Source: Jannaschia aquimarina (GTDB lineage Bacteria; Pseudomonadota; Alphaproteobacteria; Rhodobacterales; Rhodobacteraceae). From it: a stretch of 64,000 nucleotides of DNA. Below the pieces are notes generated by a model. It searched no databases. It worked only from the letters and a program-made list of their open reading frames with translations, and was not told the DNA's origin. The first letter of the stretch is position 1; each line of letters opens with the position of its first letter. A program made the translations under genes and the position numbers. Shown here piece by piece: positions 25,555-35,553 of the stretch. The stretch spans positions 62,001-126,000 of the forward strand of contig NZ_JYFE01000025.1 in the NCBI RefSeq assembly GCF_000877395.1, written 5' to 3'.

Positions 25555-26439
25555 CTAGCCACCTCCGCTCCGATCCAGCAGTTCGGAGACAAGCGGATTG
25601 GGAAACCGCCGCTGCGTGGTCACCGCGCAGAACATCTCGGTGATGTCGTCGAGGCGCGCCAGTTCCACCAACCGGCCTGACGATAGTTCGTCGCGGACAA
25701 CGATGGGCGGGATGACCGCGACGCCGACATCCTCGCGCACCAGAAGACGCAACATGGCCATGTCGTCGCCCTCTGCGGCAATGCGGGGCAGGATACCCAG
25801 CCGTTCGAGCAATCCGTCCAGCCCAGCCCGCAATGCCGTCTCAGGCGTGGGCACCACCAGCGGATGCGTTTCCAGTATTTCCCGGACGGAGTCCGCCCTG
25901 CCCGATGCACGCGCGGGGCTGCCGACGATGCTGACGGGCTGCTCGTCCAGCCGCTGGACGAGGTAGGGGCTGGACGCGTCGCGGGCGGGCACGAGATTTG
26001 TCAGCACGATGTCCAGCGACATCGCGTCGAGCGCGCGCAAGAGGTCCGCCTGCGAACCTGAGCGTAGGACAATCTCGACATCGCCGCGCCCGATCAGCGG
26101 TCGCAGGAAGCCGATCTGAAAATTCCGCGACAGCGTGGCCAATGCCCCGATCCGCAATGCCCGCCGCGGGCTGCCCGCCGCCCGCAGAGTAGCGGACAGG
26201 TCATCGGCGGCGCGAAAGATCTGTTCTGCGTGATCCAGCGCGATGCGCCCCGCCTCGGTCAAGGCGAGGTTTCGGCCGACGCGGTCGAACAGCGCATGAC
26301 CCAACGACGCCTCCAGCGCCTTGATCTGCGTCGAGACCGCCGATTGCGAGATGTTCAGGTGGCGCGCCGCGCCGGTCAGGGTGCCGTCCCGGGCGACGGC
26401 GCGGAAGAGGCGCAGATGGTGGAGATTGAGGGAAGACAT
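25555..26439 (-). CDS. LysR-family regulator divergent from dabBA
   Basis: A 294-residue LysR protein with N-terminal winged helix-turn-helix (LHHLRLFRAVARDGTLTGAARHLNISQSAVSTQIKALE) and a substrate-binding C-terminal domain. It is divergent from the inorganic-carbon pump genes with a 100-bp AT-richer gap holding an imperfect GATA-N8-TATC dyad, so it probably controls that operon and itself. It resembles the CbbR/CysB-like LysR branch in position only; the effector is unknown. Confidence 0.9.
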   Translation of the reverse strand: MSSLNLHHLRLFRAVARDGTLTGAARHLNISQSAVSTQIKALEASLGHALFDRVGRNLALTEAGRIALDHAEQIFRAADDLSATLRAAGSPRRALRIGALATLSRNFQIGFLRPLIGRGDVEIVLRSGSQADLLRALDAMSLDIVLTNLVPARDASSPYLVQRLDEQPVSIVGSPARASGRADSVREILETHPLVVPTPETALRAGLDGLLERLGILPRIAAEGDDMAMLRLLVREDVGVAVIPPIVVRDELSSGRLVELARLDDITEMFCAVTTQRRFPNPLVSELLDRSGGG

Positions 26440-26449
26440 GCTTCTATAT

Positions 26450-26465
26450 GATAGAACGGTTTATC
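26450..26465. promoter_or_regulatory. Candidate LysR-binding dyad upstream of dabBA
   Basis: GATA at 26450-26453 and TATC at 26462-26465 form an imperfect dyad (12 of 16 positions symmetric) 11 bp upstream of the lysR start, within an AT-rich promoter gap that also serves dabB on the other strand. This is the usual place for LysR autoregulation. Confidence 0.4.
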
Positions 26466-26539
26466 CCAATATATGCAATTTTATTTCACCCCGTCACGCT
26501 CTACCTCCCTTCCCGACATATTCGGATCGGAGCCAGATC

Positions 26540-28087
26540 ATGCCATTCGACCTCTCGCTGTCCTTCATCGGCCCGATCTTTCTGTTGATCGGGGCCGGGG
26601 CGGCCTTCGCGTCTCCCGGCCGGCGGCCGGGGAATGTCCCTCGTTTGGCGGAATTGGCGGCACTCGGCGCGCTGGCGCTCGCGGTCGTCGGGGTGGTTCA
26701 GGCGCTGGCCTTCGGCAACGCCGAAACGAGCGTCCTGGGCCTGCATGCCAGCCCGGTCTCGCTGACGCTTGGTCTGCTGGTCGCGTTCATCGGTTGGGTC
26801 GTGATGCGCTACAGCCGGACCTATCTGGATGGCGAAGCGAACGAGGGCGCGTTCCATGGGCTGATGCTCGCGACGCTGGCGGCCGTTCTGGTCTTCGTTC
26901 AGGCGGCCAATATCTGGCTGATGATGCTGGCGACGATCGCCGTGGGGCTTTGCCTGCGTCGGCTCCTGCTCTTTTATCCGGACCGCCCCGAGGCAGGCCG
27001 CGCGGCCACGAAGTTCGCCTTGGCCTGGCATGGCGGCGACGCAGCGCTTTTGCTTGCCGCGGTCGTCCTCTCGGCCCGGTTCCAGACCGGCGACCTGACG
27101 GAACTCGCCTCGCGCGCGACCGAGGATGGGTTGGGCGGTACAGGCAGCGTGGGTGTCGCATTGATCCTGTTGGCGGCCGTTCTCAAGACGGCGGCCTTCC
27201 CTCTGCACGGCTGGCTCACCGAAGTGATGGAAGCACCGACACCCGTCTCGGCGCTGCTCCATGCGGGCATCATCAATTCCGGCGGCGTCCTTCTGATCGG
27301 CGCGGCCGCCTTGGTGCAACTGAGCCCCGCTGCGATGGCGGCGCTGGTGATGATCGGGGGCCTGACGGCACTGTTCGGAGCGGCGGTCATGCTAACCCAA
27401 AGCGCCGTCAAGACGTCTCTCGCCTGGTCGACCGTCTCACAGATGGGGTTCCTGCTTCTGCAATGCGGCCTTGGCCTGTGGGCGCTGGCGCTTCTGCATA
27501 TCGTGGCGCATTCGCTCTACAAGGCCCATGCCTTCCTGTCCTCGGGGGGCGCCGTGGCGGCGGTGTCCTCGATCCGCCGGCCCGGCCCTGTAGCCGTTCC
27601 CAGCCTCGGAGCGGTGCTGAAATCCTTCGGGCTCGCCCTCCTGCTCTATGGCGCGATCGCGACCGCTTTCACCCTGCTTGTCGGCCCAAAGAGCGCGCAA
27701 GCCCTCGCGCTGGGTGCAATCCTGATCTTCGGCGTCGCCTATCTGGTGGCACAGGGTTTGGCGGATCTGGCCCCGGCGGCATTGACCAAGCGCACGGCGC
27801 TCGCCTCTCTCGCCGCGGCGATCGGCTATTTCACCTTCCAAGCCGTTGCCGAAGCGATCTGGGGCCCCGGCCTGCCCCCTGCCCCGGTGCCGGGCGCGCT
27901 GGAATGGGCGCTGATCGTGCTGACGGTGCTGTCCTTTGGTCTCGTGGCGTTCGCGCAGGCCCTCTTTCCGCTCTGGTCCCATCATCCGGCCACGGCGGGG
28001 CTGCGCGTGCATCTCGCCAACGGCCTCTACCTGAACGCTTTGCTGGACCGCTGGATCGGCGGCTTCCGGTCCGCGAAATCCTCCTGA
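26540..28087 (+). CDS. dabB: Inorganic carbon transporter membrane subunit DabB
   Basis: A 515-residue polytopic protein of the NuoL/MrpA proton-conducting family: [28 protein letters not shown] is the hallmark quinone-oxidoreductase-type segment, followed by [22 protein letters not shown] and [18 protein letters not shown]. With DabA directly downstream it is the proton-coupled half of the DAB complex rather than part of respiratory complex I. It would use the proton gradient to drive bicarbonate accumulation by DabA. Start at ATG 26540 behind CGGAG. Confidence 0.93.
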   Translation: MPFDLSLSFIGPIFLLIGAGAAFASPGRRPGNVPRLAELAALGALALAVVGVVQALAFGNAETSVLGLHASPVSLTLGLLVAFIGWVVMRYSRTYLDGEANEGAFHGLMLATLAAVLVFVQAANIWLMMLATIAVGLCLRRLLLFYPDRPEAGRAATKFALAWHGGDAALLLAAVVLSARFQTGDLTELASRATEDGLGGTGSVGVALILLAAVLKTAAFPLHGWLTEVMEAPTPVSALLHAGIINSGGVLLIGAAALVQLSPAAMAALVMIGGLTALFGAAVMLTQSAVKTSLAWSTVSQMGFLLLQCGLGLWALALLHIVAHSLYKAHAFLSSGGAVAAVSSIRRPGPVAVPSLGAVLKSFGLALLLYGAIATAFTLLVGPKSAQALALGAILIFGVAYLVAQGLADLAPAALTKRTALASLAAAIGYFTFQAVAEAIWGPGLPPAPVPGALEWALIVLTVLSFGLVAFAQALFPLWSHHPATAGLRVHLANGLYLNALLDRWIGGFRSAKSS

Positions 28088-28103
28088 ACCCATGGAGCCT
28101 ATG

Positions 28104-30446
28104 ATGTCCAAGGCCACGTCCGACCTGCTCAGCGCCGCCGATGCGGCCGCCCGCCTGATCCCCCCGGCTTTCCCGTTGGAGGCGACGGTCGCGGTCAACC
28201 CGTTCCTCGGCCAGACCGGCGAGGATCTCGCCACCGCGTCGGCTCGCCTGACCCGTGCCAGCGGGGCGCGTGCGACACAGGACTTCACGGACTACGCCGC
28301 CGCCATCGCATCGGGCCGGATCGGGACGGACGACCTCGCCGACGCACTCGCCGCCGCGACGTCGCCGCTCAAACCCAAGGATGTCGCAGCGCTGACGGCG
28401 ATGGCCAAAGCCGCACCCGCGACCCCGATACAGGCACTGCCGACGGTCGCCGACCTCGCGGCGGAGGCGACCGGCACGGACTGGCCATCCGTAGTCGAAA
28501 AGACCATCGGCCTCTGGGCGGCGGGCCGGTTCGACAACGGTCAGGCGCTTTGGGCACCCGCGCCGGGTCAGGATTGCTTTGCCGCCTGGCGCGCCTGGGC
28601 CGGCCACGACCTGACGCCGGAAATCGCGGGACTCACCGGCTTTTGCGCCCATGTCGTCAGCGCGCCCGACACAGCCGATCGGGCGATCGAGCGCGCGGCC
28701 GGGGCCCTCGGCCTGACGGGTGACGCCGCCGAGAGCGCCTTCCACCGGCTCTACATGGATCTGGGCGGCTGGTCGCAACATGCGCGCTGGCTGCTCTGGC
28801 AGGCCGAACTCGCAGGCGGGACCGACGGCACGATGCGCGACCTGCTGGCCATTCGCCTGATCTGGGAAGAGGCGCTTCTTGCCCGCGTGCCCTCCATCGC
28901 CGAGGCCTGGGCCGAGACCGTCGCCGCCCATTCCAGGCCAATCGAGCCGTCCAAAACGGAGGTCGCGCTCGCCATCCTGCAAGAGGCCGCCGACCGCGCG
29001 CATCAGCGCCGCCTGACGGATGCGCTGGATGGCGCCGCCCCGGGCGCCGAGCGGCCCGCGCTTCAGGCCGCCTTCTGCATCGATGTGCGCTCCGAGGTGT
29101 TCCGCCGGGCGCTCGAAAGCGTCGATCCCACCATCCAGACCATCGGTTTCGCAGGCTTCTTCGGCCTGCCGCTGTCGCACCGCGCCAAGGGCTCGGACGT
29201 GTCCGAGGCGCGGCTGCCGGTGCTGCTGAACCCGGCCATGGAAACGGTGACCCAGACCTCCGAGGCCGCCGACCGGCAGGCCCGCATCACCGCCCGCGCG
29301 GGCCGGGCCTGGAACCGGTTCCGGCAGGCGGCCGTCTCCTCCTTCGCCTTCGTCGAGGCGGCGGGCCCGCTCTATGCGGGCAAGCTGGTCAAGGACGCGC
29401 TCGGCCTTGGCGGAGGCGCGCCCGCACCGGACCCGGCTCCGCGCGTGGCCGACGGCCTCTCCGCCGAGACAAAGGCCGACACCGCCGCAACTGTCCTCAA
29501 GGCGATGAGCCTCACCGGCGGGCACGGACGCATCGTCCTGCTGCTGGGCCATGGTGGCCACGTCACCAACAACCCGCATGAGAGCGCGTATCATTGTGGC
29601 GCGTGTGGCGGCTATGCGGGGGACGTCTCGGCCCGGCTACTCGCCTCGCTTCTGAACGATCCTGAGGCGCGGGCCGGTCTCGCTGACCGAGGCGTGGACC
29701 TGCCCCATGACACACGCTTCGTGGCCGGCCTTCACGACACCACGACCGACGAGGTGACGCTCTACGATGTAGCCGAGGGCGATCTGACCGAAACCCGCCG
29801 CTGGCTGGCGCAGGCAGGCCGGATCGCGCGGGCCGAACGCGCGCCTTCGCTGCCTGGGGCGACGCCCGAAACGGTCGCCGCGCGCGCACTCAACTGGGCC
29901 GAGACGCGGCCCGAATGGGGCCTCGCGGGCTGTGCCGCCTTTATCGCGGCGCCGCGCGGGGCGACCGCCGGTCGCGATCTGGGCGGCCGGGCCTTCCTGC
30001 ACAGCTACGACTGGCGCGCCGATGAGGCCTTCGCGACTCTGGAGCTGATCCTCACCGCGCCCGTGGTCGTCGCGAGTTGGATCAGCCTGCAATACTATGG
30101 GTCATCGGTGGCGCCCGAAGTGTTCGGCGGGGGCAACAAGCTGATCCACAACGTCGTGGGCGGCATTGGGGTCATCGAGGGCAATGGCGGCCGCCTGCGT
30201 CCTGGTCTGCCGTGGCAGGCGATCCACGACGGAGAGAGCCTGCGTCATGAGCCCCTGCGCCTGACGGTCATGATCGAGGCCCCGCGAGACGCGATCGCGG
30301 ACGTTCTGGAGCGGCACCCCCACGTCCGTGCGCTCTTCGATAATGGCTGGCTGCACCTGCTCACGCTGTCTGACGGCCGCGTGGATGCGCGCTATCGTCC
30401 CGGTCTGGCATGGGAAACGCCGCCCAGTCCCGCGCTGGCTGCTTGA
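28104..30446 (+). CDS. dabA: Inorganic carbon transporter zinc subunit DabA (DUF2309)
   Basis: A 780-residue DUF2309 protein. Start ATG 28104 is chosen because GGAG lies 6 bp upstream; ATG codons at 28092 and 28101 are also in frame. Beta-carbonic-anhydrase-like zinc-site residues are visible: CIDVRSE with Cys325 and Asp327, [12 protein letters not shown] with His483, and YHCGACGG with Cys498. The spacings Cys-x-Asp and His to Cys of 15 match Halothiobacillus DabA (C351, D353, H524, C539). DabA hydrates CO2 one-way inside the cell, energised by DabB. No RuBisCO or carboxysome gene is near, so it probably supplies bicarbonate to carboxylases in a heterotroph. Confidence 0.95.
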   Translation: MSKATSDLLSAADAAARLIPPAFPLEATVAVNPFLGQTGEDLATASARLTRASGARATQDFTDYAAAIASGRIGTDDLADALAAATSPLKPKDVAALTAMAKAAPATPIQALPTVADLAAEATGTDWPSVVEKTIGLWAAGRFDNGQALWAPAPGQDCFAAWRAWAGHDLTPEIAGLTGFCAHVVSAPDTADRAIERAAGALGLTGDAAESAFHRLYMDLGGWSQHARWLLWQAELAGGTDGTMRDLLAIRLIWEEALLARVPSIAEAWAETVAAHSRPIEPSKTEVALAILQEAADRAHQRRLTDALDGAAPGAERPALQAAFCIDVRSEVFRRALESVDPTIQTIGFAGFFGLPLSHRAKGSDVSEARLPVLLNPAMETVTQTSEAADRQARITARAGRAWNRFRQAAVSSFAFVEAAGPLYAGKLVKDALGLGGGAPAPDPAPRVADGLSAETKADTAATVLKAMSLTGGHGRIVLLLGHGGHVTNNPHESAYHCGACGGYAGDVSARLLASLLNDPEARAGLADRGVDLPHDTRFVAGLHDTTTDEVTLYDVAEGDLTETRRWLAQAGRIARAERAPSLPGATPETVAARALNWAETRPEWGLAGCAAFIAAPRGATAGRDLGGRAFLHSYDWRADEAFATLELILTAPVVVASWISLQYYGSSVAPEVFGGGNKLIHNVVGGIGVIEGNGGRLRPGLPWQAIHDGESLRHEPLRLTVMIEAPRDAIADVLERHPHVRALFDNGWLHLLTLSDGRVDARYRPGLAWETPPSPALAA

Positions 30447-30502
30447 CGCGGCGCGACAGGGGCGCCCGGATCGGCTCGGCTGCCCTGCCGCCGCGACATC
30501 GG

Positions 30503-31672
30503 CTAAGACGCCCGGCGGCCCTTACCGGCCATCGGGCTGACGATGCCGTCCGCGTCGCCCAGGAACATGCCAACCTTGTTCAGGCGCGGGATCGAGTCGC
30601 AGATGACCTTCAAGACAATCAGCATTGGCACGGCAACGACCATCCCCATGACGGACCAGATCCATGCGAAGAATGCGACCGACAGAAAGACCATCGTCTT
30701 GTTGAGGCGCAGCCGCTGTCCCAACAGGGCGGGCGTCACGAACTGGCCCTCGAACGCGGTCAGCGCATAGTAGGTCAGGAAGATTCCAAATCCCGCGAAC
30801 GTGTCCTGAAAGAAGACGAAGCCAGAGATACCCGCGACCGCCGCCCCGATCACGGCGCCAACGAAGGGCACGAAGTTCAGCGCGGTCGCCATGATCCCGA
30901 AAAGGTAGGCGGTGGGCATTCCCCAGAACCACATGGCCACGCCGATGGAGATCCCAAGCCCGATATTGATCAGCGTGATCGAGCCGAGGTAATTCCCCAG
31001 GCCCCGTTCGATCATCCGGATCGTCTGGAGCGTCGCGCGCTTGTCTTCGAACCGGTCGGCGATTTGAATGGCCTTCTGGATGAAGGTGTCGCCAGAAGCG
31101 ACGAGGAAGAAAAGAAGACAGACCGCAAAGATGATCTGGCTCAAGAGGCCCGGCGCGACCGAGAAGACCGAAGAGGCGATACTCGAGTCGGACACGACCT
31201 CCACCTGCATCGGAGCATTGCCTCCGTTTGCCTCGTCCATCGCCTCTTCGGTCGCCTCTGCCGCCAGCGAGATCGCCTCCAGCGGGCCGCCGGGGCCGGT
31301 CAACTGGATCATCGCCCGATCCATCAGGGTCGGAAGGTCGGTGACGAAGGCTTGGACAGGCACTGCGAGCGCGGTGACGCCGAAGACGACGACCGCGGTG
31401 ATCGTCAGCGTGAACAGGGCCGCGGCGATCGGTGCGGGCACGCCCAATCGCTGTAGCCCGCGCCGCGGGGCGTTCAGAATGAAGTACCCCAGCAAGGCCG
31501 CCGTCACCGGAAGCAGGAACCCAGCCGCCACGATCAGAGCCTGGATCAGCAAGATGATGAAGATACCCGTCACGGGCACGGTCAGCGGATGGGGCCGGCC
31601 CTCCGCTCCGTGGCGGTCGCTTCGGACAGCCGACTGAGCGTCCCGCGCCGTGCGGCCGTCTTCAGGCGACAT
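30503..31672 (-). CDS. AI-2E family transporter (PerM/YdiK-type membrane protein)
   Basis: A 389-residue protein with about eight membrane segments, including FIILLIQALIVAAGFLLPVTAALLGYF and the family-typical SITLINIGLGISIGVAMWFWGMP, LNFVPFVGAVIGAAVAGI and LLGQRLRLNKTMVFLSVAFFAWIWSVMGMVVAVP. The family includes exporters of autoinducer-2 and Na/H antiporters; the substrate here is unknown. Start ATG 31672 overlaps the upstream yihY-like gene by 11 bp, so they are co-transcribed. It converges with dabA. Confidence 0.9.
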   Translation of the reverse strand: MSPEDGRTARDAQSAVRSDRHGAEGRPHPLTVPVTGIFIILLIQALIVAAGFLLPVTAALLGYFILNAPRRGLQRLGVPAPIAAALFTLTITAVVVFGVTALAVPVQAFVTDLPTLMDRAMIQLTGPGGPLEAISLAAEATEEAMDEANGGNAPMQVEVVSDSSIASSVFSVAPGLLSQIIFAVCLLFFLVASGDTFIQKAIQIADRFEDKRATLQTIRMIERGLGNYLGSITLINIGLGISIGVAMWFWGMPTAYLFGIMATALNFVPFVGAVIGAAVAGISGFVFFQDTFAGFGIFLTYYALTAFEGQFVTPALLGQRLRLNKTMVFLSVAFFAWIWSVMGMVVAVPMLIVLKVICDSIPRLNKVGMFLGDADGIVSPMAGKGRRAS

Positions 31673-32654
31673 CGCCAAGCTCGTCCGCCTTGACGGCATT
31701 GCGATGGCCCATCGGCTCGCGCGGGCCGGTCGTGGTATCCCGCGCGGTCTGTGCTTCGATCTCCGAGTTCAGTTCCGCCCCCAGAAGGATCACGAAGGCC
31801 GAGATCCACATCCACATCAACAGCACCACAGCGCCCCCCAGACTGCCAAAGGTCTCGTTGTAGGAGGCGAAGTTCGACACATAGATCGTGAACCCGATCG
31901 ACGCCACCAGCCACAGGATCGTCGCCGCGACGGCCCCCGGCGACAACCAGCCCAGGGTCGCGGGTGCCCGGTCAGGACCGACGCGGTAGAGCACCGCCAG
32001 GCCGCCGATCACGATCGCCGCCAGCGGAACGTAGGACAGAAGGCGGACGAGCAACTCCATCGTGGGCGAGAAGGTCAGAAAGCTCAGCGCGACCGGCAGC
32101 GCGACCACCAGCGCCAGCGCGGCAATCACCCCAAGGATCATAGCCAGCGTCAGACCGATCGTCGTCAGCTTGAGACGGACGAAGCTGCGCGTCTCCTTTT
32201 CATCGTAGGCCAGGTTGATCCCTTCGATCAGGCTGCCGACGCCTGCGGAGGCCGACCAGAGAGCAAGCCCGAAACCCAGCATGGCGCCCAGGGTCAACCC
32301 TGCCGTCTCCCCCTGCGCGAGTTCCCGGGCCTGACCCAGCAGGATCTCGGATACTTGCGAGGGGACGACTCTGGTGATCCCCTCCAACGCCGAAACCAGT
32401 TCCGCCGGGGCGTAGATGAGGCCGGTGATCGCCATGAGAGCCGTGATCGCCGGGAAGACTGCCAGAAGCCCGTAGAACGCAACACCCGCCGAGACGAGCG
32501 CAACGTGGTCCGCCGCGATCTGCCCCTTTACCCGCCAGAAGATGTCTTTCCATCCGGCCTTGGGAATCGCCATCGGCGATGCCGCATCCCGACCCCGCCC
32601 CGGCTGTTGCCGGGCGGCCTGTCGCGCGCTTGCCGGTCGATTCCGGTCGGCCAT
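31662..32654 (-). CDS. YihY/virulence factor BrkB family membrane protein
   Basis: A 330-residue protein from ATG 32654 with about six membrane segments and the YihY (formerly RNase BN) signatures: AAGVAFYG-like SAGVAFYGLLAVFPAITAL, SGAGVGSLIEGIN-like region, and SFASYNETFGSLGGAVVLLMWMWISAFVILLGAELN-type C-terminal segment (here beginning SNFASYNETFG). Family function is uncertain; the ribonuclease assignment is considered wrong. It is translationally linked to the downstream AI-2E family gene. Confidence 0.92.
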   Translation of the reverse strand: MADRNRPASARQAARQQPGRGRDAASPMAIPKAGWKDIFWRVKGQIAADHVALVSAGVAFYGLLAVFPAITALMAITGLIYAPAELVSALEGITRVVPSQVSEILLGQARELAQGETAGLTLGAMLGFGLALWSASAGVGSLIEGINLAYDEKETRSFVRLKLTTIGLTLAMILGVIAALALVVALPVALSFLTFSPTMELLVRLLSYVPLAAIVIGGLAVLYRVGPDRAPATLGWLSPGAVAATILWLVASIGFTIYVSNFASYNETFGSLGGAVVLLMWMWISAFVILLGAELNSEIEAQTARDTTTGPREPMGHRNAVKADELGDVA

Positions 32655-32731
32655 GATCTTCCCTCGCTCACAATCCCGTTCTGAAGACGGAACTTGCGAG
32701 GGGCCGCGATGTTCCGTCGCACCGGCCGCCG

Positions 32732-33112
32732 TCAGGCGGCGGACAACAGGTCCGGCGCCGGGGCGTCCATGGTCTCGGGCGCCAGATGCTTTCGCAACAA
32801 GGCTGCGTTGCGGCGATTGGCCTTGAGGCCCAGATCCAGCAGATCGCCAACCAGCGGCACGGATCCCACGACCCAGTCCAAAGCGATGTTGAAGGCCATG
32901 CGCCCCTTGACGGCGTTCGAGGCACCCAACCGGTGCCCCTCCATCCAGATGTAGGCCGCCGGCGCCACGGTCGCGACATCGCCGAGCCCCGGCACGAGGC
33001 CCAGGATCGAGTCCCATCCGAACCGGATCCCGGTTCCGGGAATGCGGAACCGGCTGTCCAGATTGTGGGCAAGACGGTCGAGCCGGTCCAGTCGGGTCAC
33101 GAGGTCATCCAT
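32732..33112 (-). CDS. DUF4112 domain small membrane-associated protein
   Basis: A 126-residue protein: LDRLAHNLDSRFRIPGTGIRFGWDSILGLVPGLGDV and LDWVVGSVPLVGDLLDLGLKAN are the repeated GLVPGxGD / SVPLxGD motifs of DUF4112. Members are of unknown function and probably membrane-bound. ATG 33112 is the first start; a second in-frame possibility is not needed. It lies upstream of, and parallel to, the yihY-like gene. Confidence 0.88.
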   Translation of the reverse strand: MDDLVTRLDRLDRLAHNLDSRFRIPGTGIRFGWDSILGLVPGLGDVATVAPAAYIWMEGHRLGASNAVKGRMAFNIALDWVVGSVPLVGDLLDLGLKANRRNAALLRKHLAPETMDAPAPDLLSAA

Positions 33113-33199
33113 TGAAGTTCTACGCGACAGCCCGCCTCGCGGTTCCCGGTGGTGGACCGAAAGCGCCCTCGCGCCTAGGCTCGGGCCGGGAGGAATGCC

Positions 33200-33928
33200 A
33201 TGACACTGGACGGACAGATCGCGGTCGTGACCGGCGCCGCGCAGGGGATCGGAGCGGCCGTGATGCGCGGCCTCACCGAAGCGGGGGCACGGGTGGCAAG
33301 CTGGGACAGCGCGTCCCACAACGCCCAGACATGCGAGGCGCTGGGCACGCTGGCGGTCGCCTGCGATGTGACCGACGAGGCATCCATCGCCGAGGCGCTC
33401 GCAGCGACCGAACGGGACCTGGGCGCGCCCTCGATCCTGGTGCATTCGGCGGGCATCGCGGGGTCGAACGCCCCCGTCACGGATTACGACCCGGCAGAGT
33501 TCCGGCGTATCGTCGACGTGAACCTGACGGGCACCTTCCTGGTCAATCGCGCCGTCGCGCGGGGGATGCGGGAGCGCGGCTACGGCCGGATCCTCAACAT
33601 CGCCTCCGTCGCCGGGAAAGAGGGCAACCCGAATGCCTGCGCCTATTCCGCGTCGAAGGCCGGGGTGATCGGCTTCACCAAGTCGCTGGGAAAGGAAATG
33701 GCGGATGTCGATGTCGCGGTGAATTGCGTGACCCCAGCCGCCGCGCGGACGCCGATCTTCGAGCAGATGAGCCAGGAGCATATCGACTACATGCTCTCCA
33801 AGATCCCCCGCGCCCGGTTCCTGGAAGTCGAGGAGGCCGCCGAAATGATCGTCTGGTGCGTCTCCCCGGCCAACAGCTTCACCACCGGCGCCGTCTTCGA
33901 CCTGAGCGGCGGGCGCGCGACCTACTGA
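33200..33928 (+). CDS. SDR-family oxidoreductase
   Basis: A 242-residue classical short-chain dehydrogenase. It has the nucleotide-binding TGAAQGIG at residues 11-18, CDVTDE near 55-60, HSAGIAG near 82-88, DVNLTG with Asn108, Ser136 in IASVAG, and Tyr149-x3-Lys153 in YSASK. The C-terminal SFTTGAVFDLSGGRATY is typical of 3-oxoacyl-ACP reductase/sugar dehydrogenase-like members. ATG follows GGGAGGA. Substrate unknown; the gene stands alone. Confidence 0.92.
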   Translation: MTLDGQIAVVTGAAQGIGAAVMRGLTEAGARVASWDSASHNAQTCEALGTLAVACDVTDEASIAEALAATERDLGAPSILVHSAGIAGSNAPVTDYDPAEFRRIVDVNLTGTFLVNRAVARGMRERGYGRILNIASVAGKEGNPNACAYSASKAGVIGFTKSLGKEMADVDVAVNCVTPAAARTPIFEQMSQEHIDYMLSKIPRARFLEVEEAAEMIVWCVSPANSFTTGAVFDLSGGRATY

Positions 33929-33934
33929 CCCCGC

Positions 33935-34392
33935 TCAGAGGTCGAGAACCGGCGGGCAATGGTCCGAAACCTCGGGTGAGCGTACGACCTCGAAGCCACG
34001 GACGGATGCGACCGGATCGACCAGCATGTCGTCGGGCTGCGAGAGGCGTTCCACCATCCAGATCAACCGGTCTGCCTGAGCCGCGCGTGCGGGCGTGTCC
34101 ATCTTGCCCCGCAGGTCGCGAAGACCGTGCACGTGGACGACACAAATCGCCCAACCGGCCGCATGATCGTGGACCCGCAGGCCATGTGCGCTGCGCGACC
34201 GCGGATGATCGCCGTAGCCCTCCGGCTCGTAATCCTTGTGAACGACGTCCCGATAGGTCAGGACGTCCCTGTCGCTGGCGGGGCTGTGCACCACCTCTTG
34301 CAGACACCGGATGTCGGGCCCCATTCCGCGACCCAACCAACAAGCGTCTCGTGAAGCGTGGCGCCCCATCCGTTCAGACAGGCGGTGCTCAC
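33935..34392 (-). pseudogene. Degraded endonuclease/exonuclease/phosphatase family gene
   Basis: Two reading frames together resemble a metal-dependent endonuclease/exonuclease/phosphatase. From GTG 34392 one frame reads NGWGATLHETLVGWVAEW; near 34330 it must shift to a second frame reading GPDIRCLQEVVHSP, then WAICVVHVHGLRD, GKMDTPARAAQADRL and a C-terminal PEVSDHCPPVLDL. The order of motifs is right, but the gene is under half the family length: the segment between the QEVV and HVHGLRD motifs and the catalytic GDFN region before the terminal SDH are shortened or missing. A frameshift plus internal deletions mark it as a pseudogene. It lies just downstream of a tRNA gene. Confidence 0.7.
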
Positions 34393-34428
34393 CCTCGCCC
34401 CCCGTGATCCCCGGTCAAGTGATGGCGG

Positions 34429-34501
34429 TGCCGGCAGAGGGACTCGAACCCCCGACCCTCTGATTACAAATCAGATGCTCTACCAGCTGAGCTATACCGG
34501 C
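34429..34501 (-). tRNA. tRNA-Thr (anticodon TGT)
   Basis: On the reverse strand the 73-nt sequence folds as a cloverleaf. The acceptor GCCGGTA pairs with TGCCGGC and has discriminator A. The D-arm contains AGCTCAGCTGGTAGAGC, the anticodon stem TCTGA/TCAGA encloses TTTGTAA (anticodon TGT), and the T-arm contains GGTTCGAGTCC. The CCA end is not encoded (followed by CCG). Confidence 0.96.
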
Positions 34502-34655
34502 CCGCAGCCTTGCCATAGTGCCCGCGGGCGGATCGGGCAAGCGCGCGCAAGCTGGATTATCCAAAGCCATCCACATGGATTGCCCCGCCACCGCCCGCCA
34601 AGCTAACGTGGCGGACGCGGTCGGGTGCCGCGAAGGACAAGCGGCAGCGAGGCTC

Positions 34656-35528
34656 ATGCAGATCGCCATCCATCTCGGGGCGCACCGGACCGACGAGGAC
34701 CTGATCCTAAGGACGTTACAGCGCAATTCGGGCGCGCTGGACGCCGCGGGCGTCACCGTGCCGCCCCCGGGCCGCGCCCGGCCGGCGATCCGCAAGGCGG
34801 CGCAATCGGCGGGATCGGGCGGATTGATGCCCGATGCGCAGAACGCCCTGCTGGCCGAGATGCTTGAGGACGGCGTCGAACCCGCCCGCGTGATCCTGTC
34901 CTACGAAGCGTTTCTCGGCATCTACGCAAAGGTTCTGGACGGCACGCGCATGTATTCCGATGCCGGGCGCCGGGCGGCGCTGCTGCGCAACCTGTTCCCC
35001 GAACACGACGTCTCGTTCTTCATGGCGATCCGGAACCCGGCGACCTTCGTCCCCGCGATCTTCGAGGCCTCGCGGATCGACCAACTGGAAGAGTTCCTGG
35101 ACGGCCACGACCTGACGGCCATGCGCTGGTCCGAGCCGATCAAGGCGATCCGGGCCAGTTGCCCGGACGTGCCCTTCACCGTCTGGTGCCACGAGGACCT
35201 GCCGCTTCTGCTGCCCGAGGTGCTGGCCCTGCTCTCGGGCGTCGAGGAGCCGATGGAGGGGGCGGACGCCATGGCGCAGCACGTGATGACCGATGTCGGC
35301 TTCCGCCGGATGCAGACCTATCTGGCGGACAACCCCGCGGCGACCCGGTCAACCTGGCGCAAGGTGGCCACGGCCTTCCTGGGCAAGTTCGCCGATCCCG
35401 AAGCGGTCGAGCCCGAGATCACGACCGAGGGGTGGACCTCCGAAGCCGTCGCCGCCCTGTCGGAAATCTACGAAGAGGACGTGGCCCGCCTCCAGCACCT
35501 GCCGGGCATCACCTTCCTGACACCCTGA
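34656..35528 (+). CDS. Sulfotransferase-like P-loop protein, function unknown
   Basis: A 290-residue protein starting MQIAIHLGAHRTDEDLILRTL, which resembles the phosphosulfate-binding start of sulfotransferase-like proteins (IHLGxHKT) but lacks the usual GTT. Later features are VSFFMAIRNPATFVPAIFEASR, like the 3'-phosphate-binding RNP region of sulfotransferases, and FTVWCHEDLPLLLPEV. ATG 34656 is preferred over an upstream ATG because it begins at this motif behind AGCGAGG. It appears to be one of the Rhodobacteraceae sulfotransferase-like proteins of unknown substrate. Confidence 0.65.
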   Translation: MQIAIHLGAHRTDEDLILRTLQRNSGALDAAGVTVPPPGRARPAIRKAAQSAGSGGLMPDAQNALLAEMLEDGVEPARVILSYEAFLGIYAKVLDGTRMYSDAGRRAALLRNLFPEHDVSFFMAIRNPATFVPAIFEASRIDQLEEFLDGHDLTAMRWSEPIKAIRASCPDVPFTVWCHEDLPLLLPEVLALLSGVEEPMEGADAMAQHVMTDVGFRRMQTYLADNPAATRSTWRKVATAFLGKFADPEAVEPEITTEGWTSEAVAALSEIYEEDVARLQHLPGITFLTP

Positions 35529-35553
35529 CGCGCCGCCGCGGGCCGTGGTCCGG

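Noticed and set aside
26473-28104. Alternative forward frame covering dabB
   Set aside because: The +1-shifted frame lacks membrane-protein hydrophobicity and any family motif; the dabB frame has NuoL-type signatures.
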